Notes under the pieces: generated by a model
What the model saw: only the letters and a program-made list of their open reading frames with translations
Databases searched by the model: none
What the model was told of the DNA's origin: nothing
Source of the DNA: Zetaproteobacteria bacterium CG1_02_55_237
Lineage (GTDB): Bacteria; Pseudomonadota; Zetaproteobacteria; Mariprofundales; Mariprofundaceae
NCBI GenBank assembly: GCA_001871195.1
Contig: MNXA01000018.1
Location: 1 to 57,376 of the forward strand
Direction of reading: 5' to 3'
Length of the DNA stretch: 57,376 bases
Position numbers and translations under genes: made by a program
Shown here: one piece after another, positions 16,891-25,454 of the stretch
Layout of the letters: every line of letters starts with the position of its first letter
Numbering within the stretch: the first letter of the stretch is position 1

Positions 16891-17888
16891 CGACTTCACA
16901 AAAAGACAAAACAGACCAAGAACCCCTTGCGAAACCGGAAAACGCCCCGCACAGCGATGCACGCGTCAGGGTCGGCGAACGCCTGTCGCAGGCCCGCCAG
17001 GCCAAGGAAATCGGCTACGGTGATGCCTCGGATCGCCTGAGAATCCGCCGTGCTTATCTGGAAGCACTGGAAAGCGGCGACTGGAGCTCGCTGCCCGAGG
17101 AAGTGTATGTCATGGGCTTCCTGCGCCAGTACGCGGCCCTGCTTGGCGTCGATATCAGCCAGGACATCGATGCACTGAAAACAGGCGACTACAAGTTAAC
17201 CAAACCGTTCACCATGCCAGACCCTCCCATTGCCATGAATCGCATATGGGCTGTTGCCGCCGGTGCCTGCTTTCTTCTTCTGCTCATTTTATTCAATGTC
17301 GTCGATGAGGGAGAAAAGGATCTGCCAGCACCGGCTCCCATAGCCGACCTGCCGATGGCAAGCCCCCCGGCACCCGACATCTCCGCCATGCAAGCTCCGT
17401 CGGATGCGGATGTGAGCGCCGAGGCCCCTGTGCCACAGGCTCAAACAGAATCAGCGCAGGAAACGATTACGACAACTGAGGACAGGACCGCATCTAAACT
17501 CGCGGGAGATGCCGCCCCTGCCCAGCCAGGCGAACAGAACGTGGTCAAAGCGGATACAGCACCAACATCTGACTCATCTGCTGCGAATACAGCGCAGAAT
17601 ACAGATTCTCACACCTACAGGCTGAGTGCAGTGGGGCAGGACGTCTGGCTTCAGGTTCATGCCCAGGATGGCTCCCTGCTCAAGGAAGCCCTGCTGCGCA
17701 GAGGCCAGAGCATGCACCTGAACACGGGGGGAGATTATGTACTGCTCACCACCGGCAACCCTCTGGCCCTGAAGGTCTATATCGACGGCAGGATGATTGC
17801 CGAAGCCGGCTCGTTGGGAGAAAAAGACAAGGTGTTGCGCGACTATCGTTTGCAGGCGCCTGCCGCCCCGGCCGACAGCGGGCACTGA
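16887..17888 (+). CDS. rodZ: Cytoskeletal protein RodZ
   Basis: RodZ links MreB to the cell-elongation machinery. The start at 16887 overlaps the pilF stop as ATGA, giving 333 residues. There is a cytoplasmic helix-turn-helix domain (about 25-110: VGERLSQARQAKEIGYGDAS and MGFLRQYAALLG), a single membrane segment RIWAVAAGACFLLLLILFNV (about 120-140), a Pro/Ala/Thr-rich periplasmic linker, and a C-terminal DUF4115 beta domain with VWLQVHAQDGSLLKEALLRRGQ. It overlaps dapE by one base. Confidence 0.93.
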   Translation: MTTSQKDKTDQEPLAKPENAPHSDARVRVGERLSQARQAKEIGYGDASDRLRIRRAYLEALESGDWSSLPEEVYVMGFLRQYAALLGVDISQDIDALKTGDYKLTKPFTMPDPPIAMNRIWAVAAGACFLLLLILFNVVDEGEKDLPAPAPIADLPMASPPAPDISAMQAPSDADVSAEAPVPQAQTESAQETITTTEDRTASKLAGDAAPAQPGEQNVVKADTAPTSDSSAANTAQNTDSHTYRLSAVGQDVWLQVHAQDGSLLKEALLRRGQSMHLNTGGDYVLLTTGNPLALKVYIDGRMIAEAGSLGEKDKVLRDYRLQAPAAPADSGH

Positions 17889-19018
17889 TGAGTTCACCAA
17901 GCCCGGCAGCACTCAAGCATACTGTCGAACTGATCCGTCGCCGCTCCGTCACCCCGGATGATGGTGGCTGTCAGGATTACATCGATTCAGTTTTATCCCC
18001 ACTGGGCTTCACACGCATCCGCGTTGATACCGGCGGCATCACCAATAGCATCTACATCCGTCCGGGTGAAAAACCGGGCACACTGGCCTTTGCCGGCCAT
18101 ACCGATGTGGTCCCCACCGGTCCCGAGGCCAGATGGCCGCATCCGCCATTTGCCGCTGTAGCCGAAGGCGGCGTACTGCATGGCCGCGGTGCACAGGATA
18201 TGAAGGGTGGCATCGCCTGCTGGCTGGCTGCGCTTGAATATTGCTGCACACAGAACATCCCTATGCCCGGCCTGCAACTGCTGATCACTTCCGATGAGGA
18301 AGGCGATTCGGTGGATGGCACGATACGCCTGGTTGAATACCTGCAAAGCCACGACCTTCTTCCCGACGCCGCCGTTGTCGGTGAACCATCATCCTCTTCA
18401 CAGGTTGGCGACACCATTCGTCGCGGTCGCCGCGGTGTGGTGCATGTTTATGTCAGCGTGGAGGGCAAGCAGGGACATTCCGCTTACCCGCAGGATGCCG
18501 ACAATGCCATTCACCATGCCATTGAAGCCCTGCATGCCATCCTGCATATCGATTGGGGCAAACCTGCCGCGGATTTTCCGCCAACCAGTTGCCAGTTCAC
18601 CAATGTGAAAGGCGGCGAAGGCGCAAGCAATGTGATCCCCGGCAGGGCAACCGCTTTTGCCGACATCCGCTACAATCCGGGCCTCGATTTCGAGGCAATC
18701 CGCCAGCGTATCGAAACAGCCTGCTCGGTCAGTGCGGCGACCCGTCTGGACATCCGTCATGAAGCCGCCGCCTTCTACACCCCCGATTGCGCGCTGCTCG
18801 ATCTGGTCGAGAACAGCATCCGCCAGGTGAACGGCGTGCAAACCCTGCGCGATACCGGTGGCGGCACATCCGATGGCCGCTTTCTGGCCACTGCCGGTAT
18901 TCCGGTGGTGGAACTTGGGCTGACTAACGATACCATTCACCAAATCGGCGAGCGCGTGGCCATCAGTGAACTGGATGAACTGACCCGCATCTACGCCGAA
19001 ATCATCACCCACTTTTAA
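17888..19018 (+). CDS. dapE: Succinyl-diaminopimelate desuccinylase
   Basis: DapE hydrolyses N-succinyl-LL-diaminopimelate in lysine and peptidoglycan precursor synthesis. The 376-residue dizinc enzyme shows FAGHTDVVPTG (zinc-binding His and catalytic Asp), GRGAQDMKGGIA (bridging Asp), TSDEEGDSVDGT (catalytic Glu), and the C-terminal GGGTSDGRF and THxx-type NDTIHQIGERV. Its ATG overlaps the rodZ stop by one base (TGATG). dapF lies two genes downstream, so two lysine-pathway steps share this operon. Confidence 0.95.
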   Translation: MSSPSPAALKHTVELIRRRSVTPDDGGCQDYIDSVLSPLGFTRIRVDTGGITNSIYIRPGEKPGTLAFAGHTDVVPTGPEARWPHPPFAAVAEGGVLHGRGAQDMKGGIACWLAALEYCCTQNIPMPGLQLLITSDEEGDSVDGTIRLVEYLQSHDLLPDAAVVGEPSSSSQVGDTIRRGRRGVVHVYVSVEGKQGHSAYPQDADNAIHHAIEALHAILHIDWGKPAADFPPTSCQFTNVKGGEGASNVIPGRATAFADIRYNPGLDFEAIRQRIETACSVSAATRLDIRHEAAAFYTPDCALLDLVENSIRQVNGVQTLRDTGGGTSDGRFLATAGIPVVELGLTNDTIHQIGERVAISELDELTRIYAEIITHF

Positions 19019-19027
19019 AGGATCAAC

Positions 19028-19387
19028 ATGCCCCTGACAGTGAGCAAACAACTGGAAACCTTTGAGAATCCCAATCCGGAACGGAACTACACCATCCAGA
19101 TCGAGTGTCCCGAGTTCACCTGCCTGTGCCCTAAAACCGGCCAGCCCGACTTTGCCGTCATCACCCTGGACTACACGCCGGATGCCTGTTGCGTGGAACT
19201 GAAGTCGCTCAAGCAATACTTCTGGAGCTTCCGCGACGAAGGCCATTTCCATGAAAAGGTGACCAATATGATCGCCGACGACCTGATTGCAGCCATCACA
19301 CCACGCTGGCTGCGGGTAACGGCCAAGTTCAATGTGCGCGGTGGCATCTACACCAATGTGGTGGTCGAACACGGGAACAAGTCTTGA
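19028..19387 (+). CDS. queF: NADPH-dependent 7-cyano-7-deazaguanine reductase QueF, monomodular type
   Basis: QueF reduces preQ0 to preQ1 on the queuosine tRNA modification path. At 119 residues it is the short YkvM-type form. The catalytic cysteine is in [15 protein letters not shown], followed by the [20 protein letters not shown] substrate and NADPH region. It starts 9 bases after dapE behind AAAGGAT. Its stop overlaps the TTG start of dapF. No preQ1 riboswitch-like leader is visible, as expected inside an operon. Confidence 0.95.
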   Translation: MPLTVSKQLETFENPNPERNYTIQIECPEFTCLCPKTGQPDFAVITLDYTPDACCVELKSLKQYFWSFRDEGHFHEKVTNMIADDLIAAITPRWLRVTAKFNVRGGIYTNVVVEHGNKS

Positions 19388-20091
19388 AACAGCTCCCCTT
19401 CCTCAAGATGCATGCGCAGGGGAATGACTTCGTCATCCTCGATGGGCGCACCAAGGCATTGCCGGAACTTGATGAAGAGCTGATCACTGCCATGACAGAA
19501 CGACGCTTCGGTATCGGCTGCGATCAACTGCTGGTACTGCTGCCTGATGATGAGTGTGATGCTGCCATGCGCATCTTCAACAACGACGCCTCGGAAGCCG
19601 GCAACTGCGGCAACGGCCTGCGCTGTGTCGGTGCCATGCTGCTCGAAGAAAGCGGCGCGGATATGGTGACCATCCGCCTGCGCGACCGCTCAGCCCGCAT
19701 TGAGAAAGCAGAAGACGGCATCCGCGTGCACATGGGCTCGGCACAGATTACCGACAACACGGGAGCCCATATCGATGTGAATATCGGCAACGAGCATCGT
19801 GTTTTTTTTGAGGCTGTCGAGGAATTCCCGAAGGATCGCAATATCGAGATTGTCAGCGGCCAGATTGCCGATGAGGTCTATGTGGACATCATCGAACGCG
19901 GCACAGGGCACACACCATCCTGCGGCAGCGGCGCCTGCGCCACAGCGGTTGCCGTCTGGCAACAGGATGGCCACAACCGCCCGCAGCACATTCACATGCC
20001 GGGCGGCATGGTGACGGTTTCGGGCTCAGTGGATGATATCTGCCTGCAAGGGCCGGTTAGCTTTGTGTACGCGGGAAAATACCGCCTCTAG
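19384..20091 (+). CDS. dapF: Diaminopimelate epimerase, short form
   Basis: DapF converts LL- to meso-diaminopimelate. The start is TTG at 19384, overlapping the queF stop as TTGA; no ATG is available before the conserved [13 protein letters not shown]. Both catalytic cysteines are present, in GNCGNGLRC and [10 protein letters not shown]. The protein is only 235 residues where about 275 is usual: the middle is short, and the usual GNPHxV reads GNEHRV, with Glu for Pro. RGTGHT replaces the common RGAGET. The frame is intact with no sign of decay. It is the last gene of the operon, before a strong terminator. Confidence 0.9.
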   Translation: MKQLPFLKMHAQGNDFVILDGRTKALPELDEELITAMTERRFGIGCDQLLVLLPDDECDAAMRIFNNDASEAGNCGNGLRCVGAMLLEESGADMVTIRLRDRSARIEKAEDGIRVHMGSAQITDNTGAHIDVNIGNEHRVFFEAVEEFPKDRNIEIVSGQIADEVYVDIIERGTGHTPSCGSGACATAVAVWQQDGHNRPQHIHMPGGMVTVSGSVDDICLQGPVSFVYAGKYRL

Positions 20092-20127
20092 TTCAGGGTA
20101 AGGAAAGACTGCGAACACACAAAAAAA

Positions 20128-20143
20128 GAGGCCCTGAGGCCTC
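20128..20143. terminator. Bidirectional terminator, dapF / RNA methyltransferase
   Basis: GAGGCC (20128-20133), loop CTGA, GGCCTC (20138-20143), with an A-run before and a T-run after. It serves dapF from the left and the leftward methyltransferase gene from the right. Confidence 0.9.
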
Positions 20144-20171
20144 TTTTTTTATCCCTGCATTCCGGCCCGCA

Positions 20172-21473
20172 TCAATCGCGCTGCATGGCAGCAGCAAAGA
20201 AGCCGTCCGTTCCGTGCCTGTGCGGATAAAGCTGCATCATCTCATTATCCAGCGGCACATCCGCCCCCTGGCGGTGCAGAATGGCGCGCGCATCAAGCAG
20301 GTGGAATTCGGGGTTGGCCGAGAGAAAGCTGCGCACGATATTCCCATTCTCCTCATCCAGCAGGCTGCAGGTTGAATAAACCAGACGCCCACCCGGCTTC
20401 ACCAGTCGGGCGGAAGCCTCAAGTATGCGCGCTTGCAACTCGACAAGTTCGGCAAGATTCACTTCGCGCCATTTGATATCCGGATTACGCCTTAGCGTGC
20501 CGGTGCCGCTGCACGGTGCATCCACCAGCACCCGATCCATCTTGCCGGCCAGCCGTTTGAGGTGTGCGTCGTTTTCGCTGGAGAGATTCAGGCTACGCAC
20601 ACTCGACAGTCCGGCACGGGCCAGACGCGGCTTGAGCGCCTTTAAGCGCCAGTGCGCCACATCGCAGGCATAGAGTGTGCCCGTGGCCTGCATCATCGCG
20701 CCCAGGGCGAGTGTCTTGCCGCCACCGCCGGCACAGAAATCCATCACCATCTCGCGCCGCGCGGGCTCAACAAGCAGCGCAATCAGCTGGCTGCCCTCGT
20801 CCTGCACCTCGAACAGGCCATTGATAAATGCCTGCGAGCGAAACAGCGAGGCGCGCTCCTTACTGCGCAGGCCCAGCGGCGAGTATGGCGTCAGGCTCAG
20901 CTCCGCCCCTTCCTGCGTCAGCTGATGCAGCACCTTGGCGCGATCCGCCTTCAGCGTGTTGACGCGCAGATCAAGCGTGGCCGGCCGATTCAATGCCTCG
21001 CACAGACGCAGGCTTTCCTCCTCGCCGAATTGCGCGCCTAAGCGCTCAAACAACCAGTCGGGCATGCTTGCACGGGCAGCAGGTGATAATTCGAGTTCGT
21101 TAATCCGCTCAACACGCCCGGTCACATCGTGCAGGCGCCAGCCATCTCCGCCGGTCAGGCGGGCATTGCTCAGACTGCCAGCGTTGTTTCCCTGCAGTAG
21201 TAACTCAGCCGCAACAATGGCTGCATGCGGCGCTGCATCGCCACCCGCCAGCTCGCGCAGCAGACGCAGCCGGCGCAGACAGCCGTATACCGTTTCAGCG
21301 ACAAAGCCCCGGTCCCGTTTGCCCAGCTTGCGATGGCTGCGGAAATAGCGCTCCATCTGTTTATCCGCCGGTGGCGGGCTGTTCAAGATGATGCCCAGCA
21401 GTTCCGCGGCCTGCGGCCACAGGCGCAGACGTTTGAAAGCATGCGGATCAAAGCTTGGTGATGCCACAGACAT
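20172..21473 (-). CDS. RsmB/NOP-family RNA (cytosine-C5) methyltransferase
   Basis: A 433-residue SAM-dependent m5C RNA methyltransferase. The core shows FCAGGGGKTLALG (SAM loop), LYACDV, DRVLVDAPCSGTGTLRR (Pro-Cys active site) and LVYSTCSLLDEENG (catalytic Cys in TCS). VQDEGSQLIALL is the conserved entry to the domain. The N-terminal 130 residues are less conserved and could be an RNA-binding or NusB-like region. RsmB is the likeliest assignment but other NOP-family rRNA or tRNA targets cannot be excluded. Divergent from yaeQ by 140 bases. Confidence 0.88.
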   Translation of the reverse strand: MSVASPSFDPHAFKRLRLWPQAAELLGIILNSPPPADKQMERYFRSHRKLGKRDRGFVAETVYGCLRRLRLLRELAGGDAAPHAAIVAAELLLQGNNAGSLSNARLTGGDGWRLHDVTGRVERINELELSPAARASMPDWLFERLGAQFGEEESLRLCEALNRPATLDLRVNTLKADRAKVLHQLTQEGAELSLTPYSPLGLRSKERASLFRSQAFINGLFEVQDEGSQLIALLVEPARREMVMDFCAGGGGKTLALGAMMQATGTLYACDVAHWRLKALKPRLARAGLSSVRSLNLSSENDAHLKRLAGKMDRVLVDAPCSGTGTLRRNPDIKWREVNLAELVELQARILEASARLVKPGGRLVYSTCSLLDEENGNIVRSFLSANPEFHLLDARAILHRQGADVPLDNEMMQLYPHRHGTDGFFAAAMQRD

Positions 21474-21613
21474 GGTTTCTCCTGTTTAGGGCTTGTGAAC
21501 ACCAGCCCCTGGCTGGCTGAGCGGCCATCCTGCCGCGTGCCACGCACAAATCCACCTTGCGCACGGCGAAGCATTTTCTTGCCTGATGCCCTGTAGTATC
21601 CTAGAAGCCACCC

Positions 21614-22162
21614 ATGGCACTTAAATCGACTGTTTTCAAAGCTGACATCCAGATCTCCGATATGGACCGGCACTATTATCAGGATCATCAGCTCACCATT
21701 GCCCGGCACCCTTCCGAAACCGATGTGCGCATGATGGTTCGCCTGCTGGCCTTTGCGCTCAATGCCAGCGAATCACTGCAGTTCACCAAGGGGCTGAGCA
21801 CGGATGACGAACCCGACATCTGGCAGAAAAGCCTGAGCAATGAAATCGAACTGTGGATTGATCTGGGGCAACCGGATGAAAAGCGCATCCGCAAGGCCTG
21901 CGGCCGATCAAGACAGGTCATCATTTACATCTATCAGGGCAGCAGCGGCAGCGCCTGGTGGGAACAGCAACGCAACAAGCTGGCGCGCTTCGATAACCTC
22001 AGCGTGATCGCCCTGCCCGATGATGTGGTACAAAAACTTGCACAGATGGCCGAGCGCTCCATGCGTTTACAGTGTAACATTAGCGATAATCAGCTCTGGT
22101 TCAGCAATGGTGATCAGGCTGTCGAAATTACACCGCAGGTTTGGAAACGGGCAAAGGCATAA
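21614..22162 (+). CDS. yaeQ: YaeQ family protein
   Basis: The 182-residue protein has the YaeQ signatures MALKSTVFKADIQISDMDRH at the N-terminus, FALNASESLQFTKGLSTDDEPD in the middle and WIDLGQPDEKRIRKACGRS; the fold is a variant of the PD-(D/E)xK nuclease family. It has been linked to suppression of RfaH defects, but the biochemical role is unsettled. It starts divergently from the RNA methyltransferase and is followed after 6 bases by the helicase gene. Confidence 0.92.
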   Translation: MALKSTVFKADIQISDMDRHYYQDHQLTIARHPSETDVRMMVRLLAFALNASESLQFTKGLSTDDEPDIWQKSLSNEIELWIDLGQPDEKRIRKACGRSRQVIIYIYQGSSGSAWWEQQRNKLARFDNLSVIALPDDVVQKLAQMAERSMRLQCNISDNQLWFSNGDQAVEITPQVWKRAKA

Positions 22163-22168
22163 GAGAAA

Positions 22169-23416
22169 ATGAAATTCGAGCAATATTATCTTTCCGCCGA
22201 AATCAAAAAGAACCTGAGGCAGCTCGGCTTTGTCCGGCCGACCGATATCCAGTTCAAAGCCATCCCCTCCATTCTCAACGATGAGGATGTGCTGGCCATT
22301 GCCCAGACGGGCACCGGCAAAACAGCCGCCTTTGCCATTCCGGTGGTTGATAAAATCCAGCGCTACAAGACAAGCAAGAGAAGTTACGGCATCAAATGCA
22401 TTGTACTGGTGCCCACCCGCGAGCTGGCTGTGCAGATCGGCGAGGTATTCAAGAAAATTGCCGCGCATACCAAGGTGATGGTGTTCACCCTGCATGGCGG
22501 CGTGGAGCAGGATACCCAGATTGCCAAGCTGCAGGATGGCATCGATGTGCTGATTGCCACGCCCGGCCGGATGTTCGATCTGATCAATCAGCAGGTGCTG
22601 AAGCTGGATAAAATCAACACGCTGGTACTCGATGAAGCCGACCACATGCTCGATCTCGGTTTTATCGAGGACATCAAGTACATCAAGAAGATGCTCAGGC
22701 AGCGGCATCAGACCCTGTTCTTTTCCGCCACCCTCAATGATGAGATCAAGAAGCTGGCCTATTCGCAGGTGAAGAGTGAGGCCATCCGCATTCAGGTTTC
22801 ACCCAAGGATCGCATCTCCAAGAATGTGAGGCATTTCGTCATGTTTGTGGAGATGGACGACAAGCGCTTTTTCCTCGACCGTTTCCTCAAGGATCACCCC
22901 GACGACAAGGTGATTGTCTTTGTGCGCACCAAGGTGCGCGCCGAGCGCGTCGCCAAGGCCATGGAGCGCGCCGGGGTTGCAGCCATGAACATTCATGGCG
23001 ACAAGGATCAGGGGCAACGCGCCGAGGCCATGCAGGCCTTCCGCGATGGCGCATGCCGTGTGCTGATCGCCACTGATGTGAGCGCGCGCGGCATTGATGT
23101 GCCCGATGTCGAATACGTGATCAATTACGATCTGCCGGAAAAGGTGGAGAATTATGTGCACCGCGTGGGTCGCACCGGGCGTGGCGAAAAGAAAGGCGAG
23201 GCCTATTCCTTTTGCAGCAGCGAGGAAAAGGAATTGCTTGAAGCGATTGAGGATTTCATCACCAAGCCCATCGAAGAGATGAAGGTAAGCAAAAAGGGCT
23301 ATGCCGAAATCGTGCGCACGCCGGATACGGCGGAGCTGGATTTGAAGGCGCTGGTCGCCGAGCACGATGCATGGATGAGTGGCAAGAAGTCGAAGAAGAA
23401 GAGAAAAAAGAAATAG
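22169..23416 (+). CDS. DEAD-box ATP-dependent RNA helicase (RhlE/RhlB-like)
   Basis: A 415-residue two-domain helicase. Motifs in order: Q motif (FVRPTDIQ), I AQTGTGKT, Ia PTRELA, Ib TPGR, II DEAD (VLDEADHML), III SAT, IV-V with ATDVSARGID, and VI HRVGRTGR. A short lysine-rich tail (KKSKKKRKKK) follows, as in many RhlE-type enzymes, and may help RNA binding. It probably acts in ribosome assembly or mRNA turnover. The subfamily name is not certain. It is 6 bases after yaeQ and 14 before yceH. Confidence 0.92.
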   Translation: MKFEQYYLSAEIKKNLRQLGFVRPTDIQFKAIPSILNDEDVLAIAQTGTGKTAAFAIPVVDKIQRYKTSKRSYGIKCIVLVPTRELAVQIGEVFKKIAAHTKVMVFTLHGGVEQDTQIAKLQDGIDVLIATPGRMFDLINQQVLKLDKINTLVLDEADHMLDLGFIEDIKYIKKMLRQRHQTLFFSATLNDEIKKLAYSQVKSEAIRIQVSPKDRISKNVRHFVMFVEMDDKRFFLDRFLKDHPDDKVIVFVRTKVRAERVAKAMERAGVAAMNIHGDKDQGQRAEAMQAFRDGACRVLIATDVSARGIDVPDVEYVINYDLPEKVENYVHRVGRTGRGEKKGEAYSFCSSEEKELLEAIEDFITKPIEEMKVSKKGYAEIVRTPDTAELDLKALVAEHDAWMSGKKSKKKRKKK

Positions 23417-23430
23417 GACGGGGTTAAGCC

Positions 23431-24087
23431 ATGAGTGAACAGCCTGTTGATGTGATGTTGTCGGCCAATGAAGCGCGCGTGCTGGGCTGTTTGATGGAAA
23501 AGCAGATGACTACCCCGGAATATTATCCCCTCACCCTCAAGGCCCTCACAGCGGCCTGCAATCAGAAAAGCAGCCGTGTGCCGGTGATGAACCTGAGTGA
23601 AGGCCAGGTTGGCGGCGTGATTAACGGCCTGCGCACGCAAGGATTGGTCACCGCCCGCATGGATGGTCGCGTGGATCGCTACGAGCATCACCTGTCGCGC
23701 AAACTGGGTATCACCACCAAGGAACGCGCCGTGATCTGCGTGCTGATGCTACGCAGCCTGCTCACGTTGAACGAAATCCGCATCAATACCAGCCGCATGG
23801 TCGAATTTGAAACCGCCGAAGAACTACAGGCTGTGCTCGATGGCCTGATGCAGCGCGATGAACCTCTGGTCGTCCGCATCCCGCGCGCCCCCGGCCAGCG
23901 CGAAGACCGCTTCGCCCACCTGCTCTGCGGTGAACCGGATATCGAAGCCGCGCCGCAAGCTGCCAGTAGCCGCGCCCCCGCCAGCGACGAATCCGCAGAA
24001 CGCATCACCCAACTCGAAAACGAGGTGGCAACATTAAAAGCAGAACTTCAGCGCCTCTATGATTTAACAGGTTTCTCGAAAGGCTGA
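23431..24087 (+). CDS. yceH: YceH family (DUF480) protein
   Basis: The 218-residue protein matches the DUF480 family of winged-helix-like proteins: LSANEARVLGCLMEKQMTTPEYYPLTLKAL, then QKSSRVPVMNLSE and a second winged domain with KERAVICVLMLRS. A C-terminal coiled coil (ITQLENEVATLKAELQRLYDL) is typical. The function is unknown. The stop at 24085-24087 abuts the left arm of an inverted repeat. Confidence 0.9.
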   Translation: MSEQPVDVMLSANEARVLGCLMEKQMTTPEYYPLTLKALTAACNQKSSRVPVMNLSEGQVGGVINGLRTQGLVTARMDGRVDRYEHHLSRKLGITTKERAVICVLMLRSLLTLNEIRINTSRMVEFETAEELQAVLDGLMQRDEPLVVRIPRAPGQREDRFAHLLCGEPDIEAAPQAASSRAPASDESAERITQLENEVATLKAELQRLYDLTGFSKG

Positions 24088-24133
24088 CTCCGGCCAACTC
24101 CGGCCCTTCGGGCTAGTGCCTAGGAAGGCCAAC
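24088..24133. repeat. Inverted repeat, left arm, flanking the PAS-HD-GYP gene
   Basis: The arm CCGGCCAACTCCGGCCCTTC with its continuation GGGCTAGTGCCTAGGAAGGC is repeated in inverted orientation at 25384-25430. Over about 44 bases only a handful of positions differ. A small internal palindrome GGCCCTTCGGGC lies within it. The pair brackets exactly one gene. Confidence 0.75.
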
Positions 24134-24210
24134 TTCAGCCATTCATAGCGAATCAAAGCATCTGGGGAAAGCTTATGTATATATTGTCATAATAGGTATA
24201 CCGTGGATGC

Positions 24211-25287
24211 ATGACTAAGGGTTTTCAAAACAAAGAGAAAGAGAAGCGGGCCGCTGAGTTGGTCATCGCCAATAAAGAACTCGCCTTTCAAAACAAAGAG
24301 AAAGAGAAACGGGCGGCGAATTTGCTGCTCGATAGCGAGGAGAAGTTCCGCACCCTGTATGAATCCTCCAGCGATGCGATTATGATGCTTGATGAGTCGG
24401 GTTTCTTCGATTGTAACCAGGCCACACTGCACCTGTTTGGCTGCCCCACGCGGGGCGATTTCATCAGCAAACATCCGTCACAACTTTCCCCTCCTAACCA
24501 ACCCGGTGGTGAAGCATCGATGCGACTGGCCAATGAGCATGTCGCTACGGCTTTCAAGAACGGTAGCAACCGCTTTGAATGGATGCACTGCCAGCTCGAT
24601 GGCAGTGAATTTCCCGCCGAAGTGTTGCTGACGAAGATGGAATTGGGCGGCAAGGCAGTGCTGCAAGCCATCGTGCGCAATATCACCGAGCGCAAGAATG
24701 CGGAACATGATCTCCATGAGAGCCTGCAGGGCACCATCACTGCCATATCCAAAGCTGTTGAGGCGAGGGATCCGTACACAGCAGGACACGAGCGCCGGGT
24801 GGCTGATATTTCCTGTGCCATTGCAAAAGAGATGGGGTTGGATGAATACCAGATCGAAGGCATTCGCATGGGGGCAACCATCCATGATATCGGGAAAATT
24901 CAGATTCCAGCCGAGATTCTATCAAAGCCCGCTAAGCTGACAGAAATGGAGTATCGACTCATACAAGCGCATGCAGCCACAGGCTATGATATTTTAAAAG
25001 ATATTAAGTTCCCATGGCCTATTGCTGAGATCGTCTATCAACACCATGAGCGTATTGATGGAACAGGCTACCCACAAGGGCTTAAAGGTGAGGAGATATG
25101 TCTGGAGGCGAGAATTGTGGCTGTTGCCGATGTAGTGGAGGCGATAAGCTCACGCCGTCCTTATAGGGCAGCACTGGGTATTGAAGCCGCGCTGGATGAA
25201 ATCAAGGCTAATCGTGGAATATTATATGATCCGGTAGCGGTAGATGCCTGTTTAAAGGCGCACGAAAAGAAAAAGTTCAGCGTATAG
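24211..25287 (+). CDS. PAS-HD-GYP protein, probable c-di-GMP phosphodiesterase
   Basis: The 358-residue protein starts with a charged coiled coil (residues 1-42) built from a 21-residue repeat, QNKEKEKRAA-type, encoded by a 63-base direct repeat (first copy from 24226, second from 24289). A PAS domain follows (about 43-170; EKFRTLYESSSDAIMMLDESG), then an HD-GYP domain (about 173-350) with HERRVADIS, ATIHDIGKIQIP and HHERIDGTGYPQGL. HD-GYP domains hydrolyse c-di-GMP. There is no membrane segment. The abrupt start inside a repeat suggests it is the C-terminal part of a once-longer sensor. The ribosome binding site is weak. It is bracketed by inverted repeats. Confidence 0.88.
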   Translation: MTKGFQNKEKEKRAAELVIANKELAFQNKEKEKRAANLLLDSEEKFRTLYESSSDAIMMLDESGFFDCNQATLHLFGCPTRGDFISKHPSQLSPPNQPGGEASMRLANEHVATAFKNGSNRFEWMHCQLDGSEFPAEVLLTKMELGGKAVLQAIVRNITERKNAEHDLHESLQGTITAISKAVEARDPYTAGHERRVADISCAIAKEMGLDEYQIEGIRMGATIHDIGKIQIPAEILSKPAKLTEMEYRLIQAHAATGYDILKDIKFPWPIAEIVYQHHERIDGTGYPQGLKGEEICLEARIVAVADVVEAISSRRPYRAALGIEAALDEIKANRGILYDPVAVDACLKAHEKKKFSV

Positions 25288-25383
25288 ATTGTCAATCTGA
25301 AGAAAATCCTCTAATTGTTCACAAGATGGCTGCAACTCTGGATAGAGTGCATGCATCTGTTTTTGCAGTCGCGAATGACCGGG

Positions 25384-25430
25384 TTTAGCCTTCCTAGGCA
25401 TTTGCCCGAAGGGCCGTTGTTGGCCGGATT
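25384..25430. repeat. Inverted repeat, right arm, flanking the PAS-HD-GYP gene
   Basis: The segment AGCCTTCCTAGGCATTTGCC with CGAAGGGCCGTTGTTGGCCGG is the near-perfect reverse complement of 24088-24133. It contains the palindrome GCCCGAAGGGC. It lies 97 bases after the HD-GYP stop and 24 bases before the end of cti, so it may also act as a weak end signal for either gene. Confidence 0.75.
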
Positions 25431-25454
25431 CAGACGGTCATTCCATTCATTGAG

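Noticed and set aside
19028-19387. preQ1 riboswitch controlling queF.
   Set aside because: Only 9 bases separate dapE from queF, which leaves no room for an aptamer.
24091-24120. Rho-independent terminator after yceH.
   Set aside because: The small hairpin GGCCC-TTC-GGGC lacks a following T-run and is part of the longer inverted repeat.
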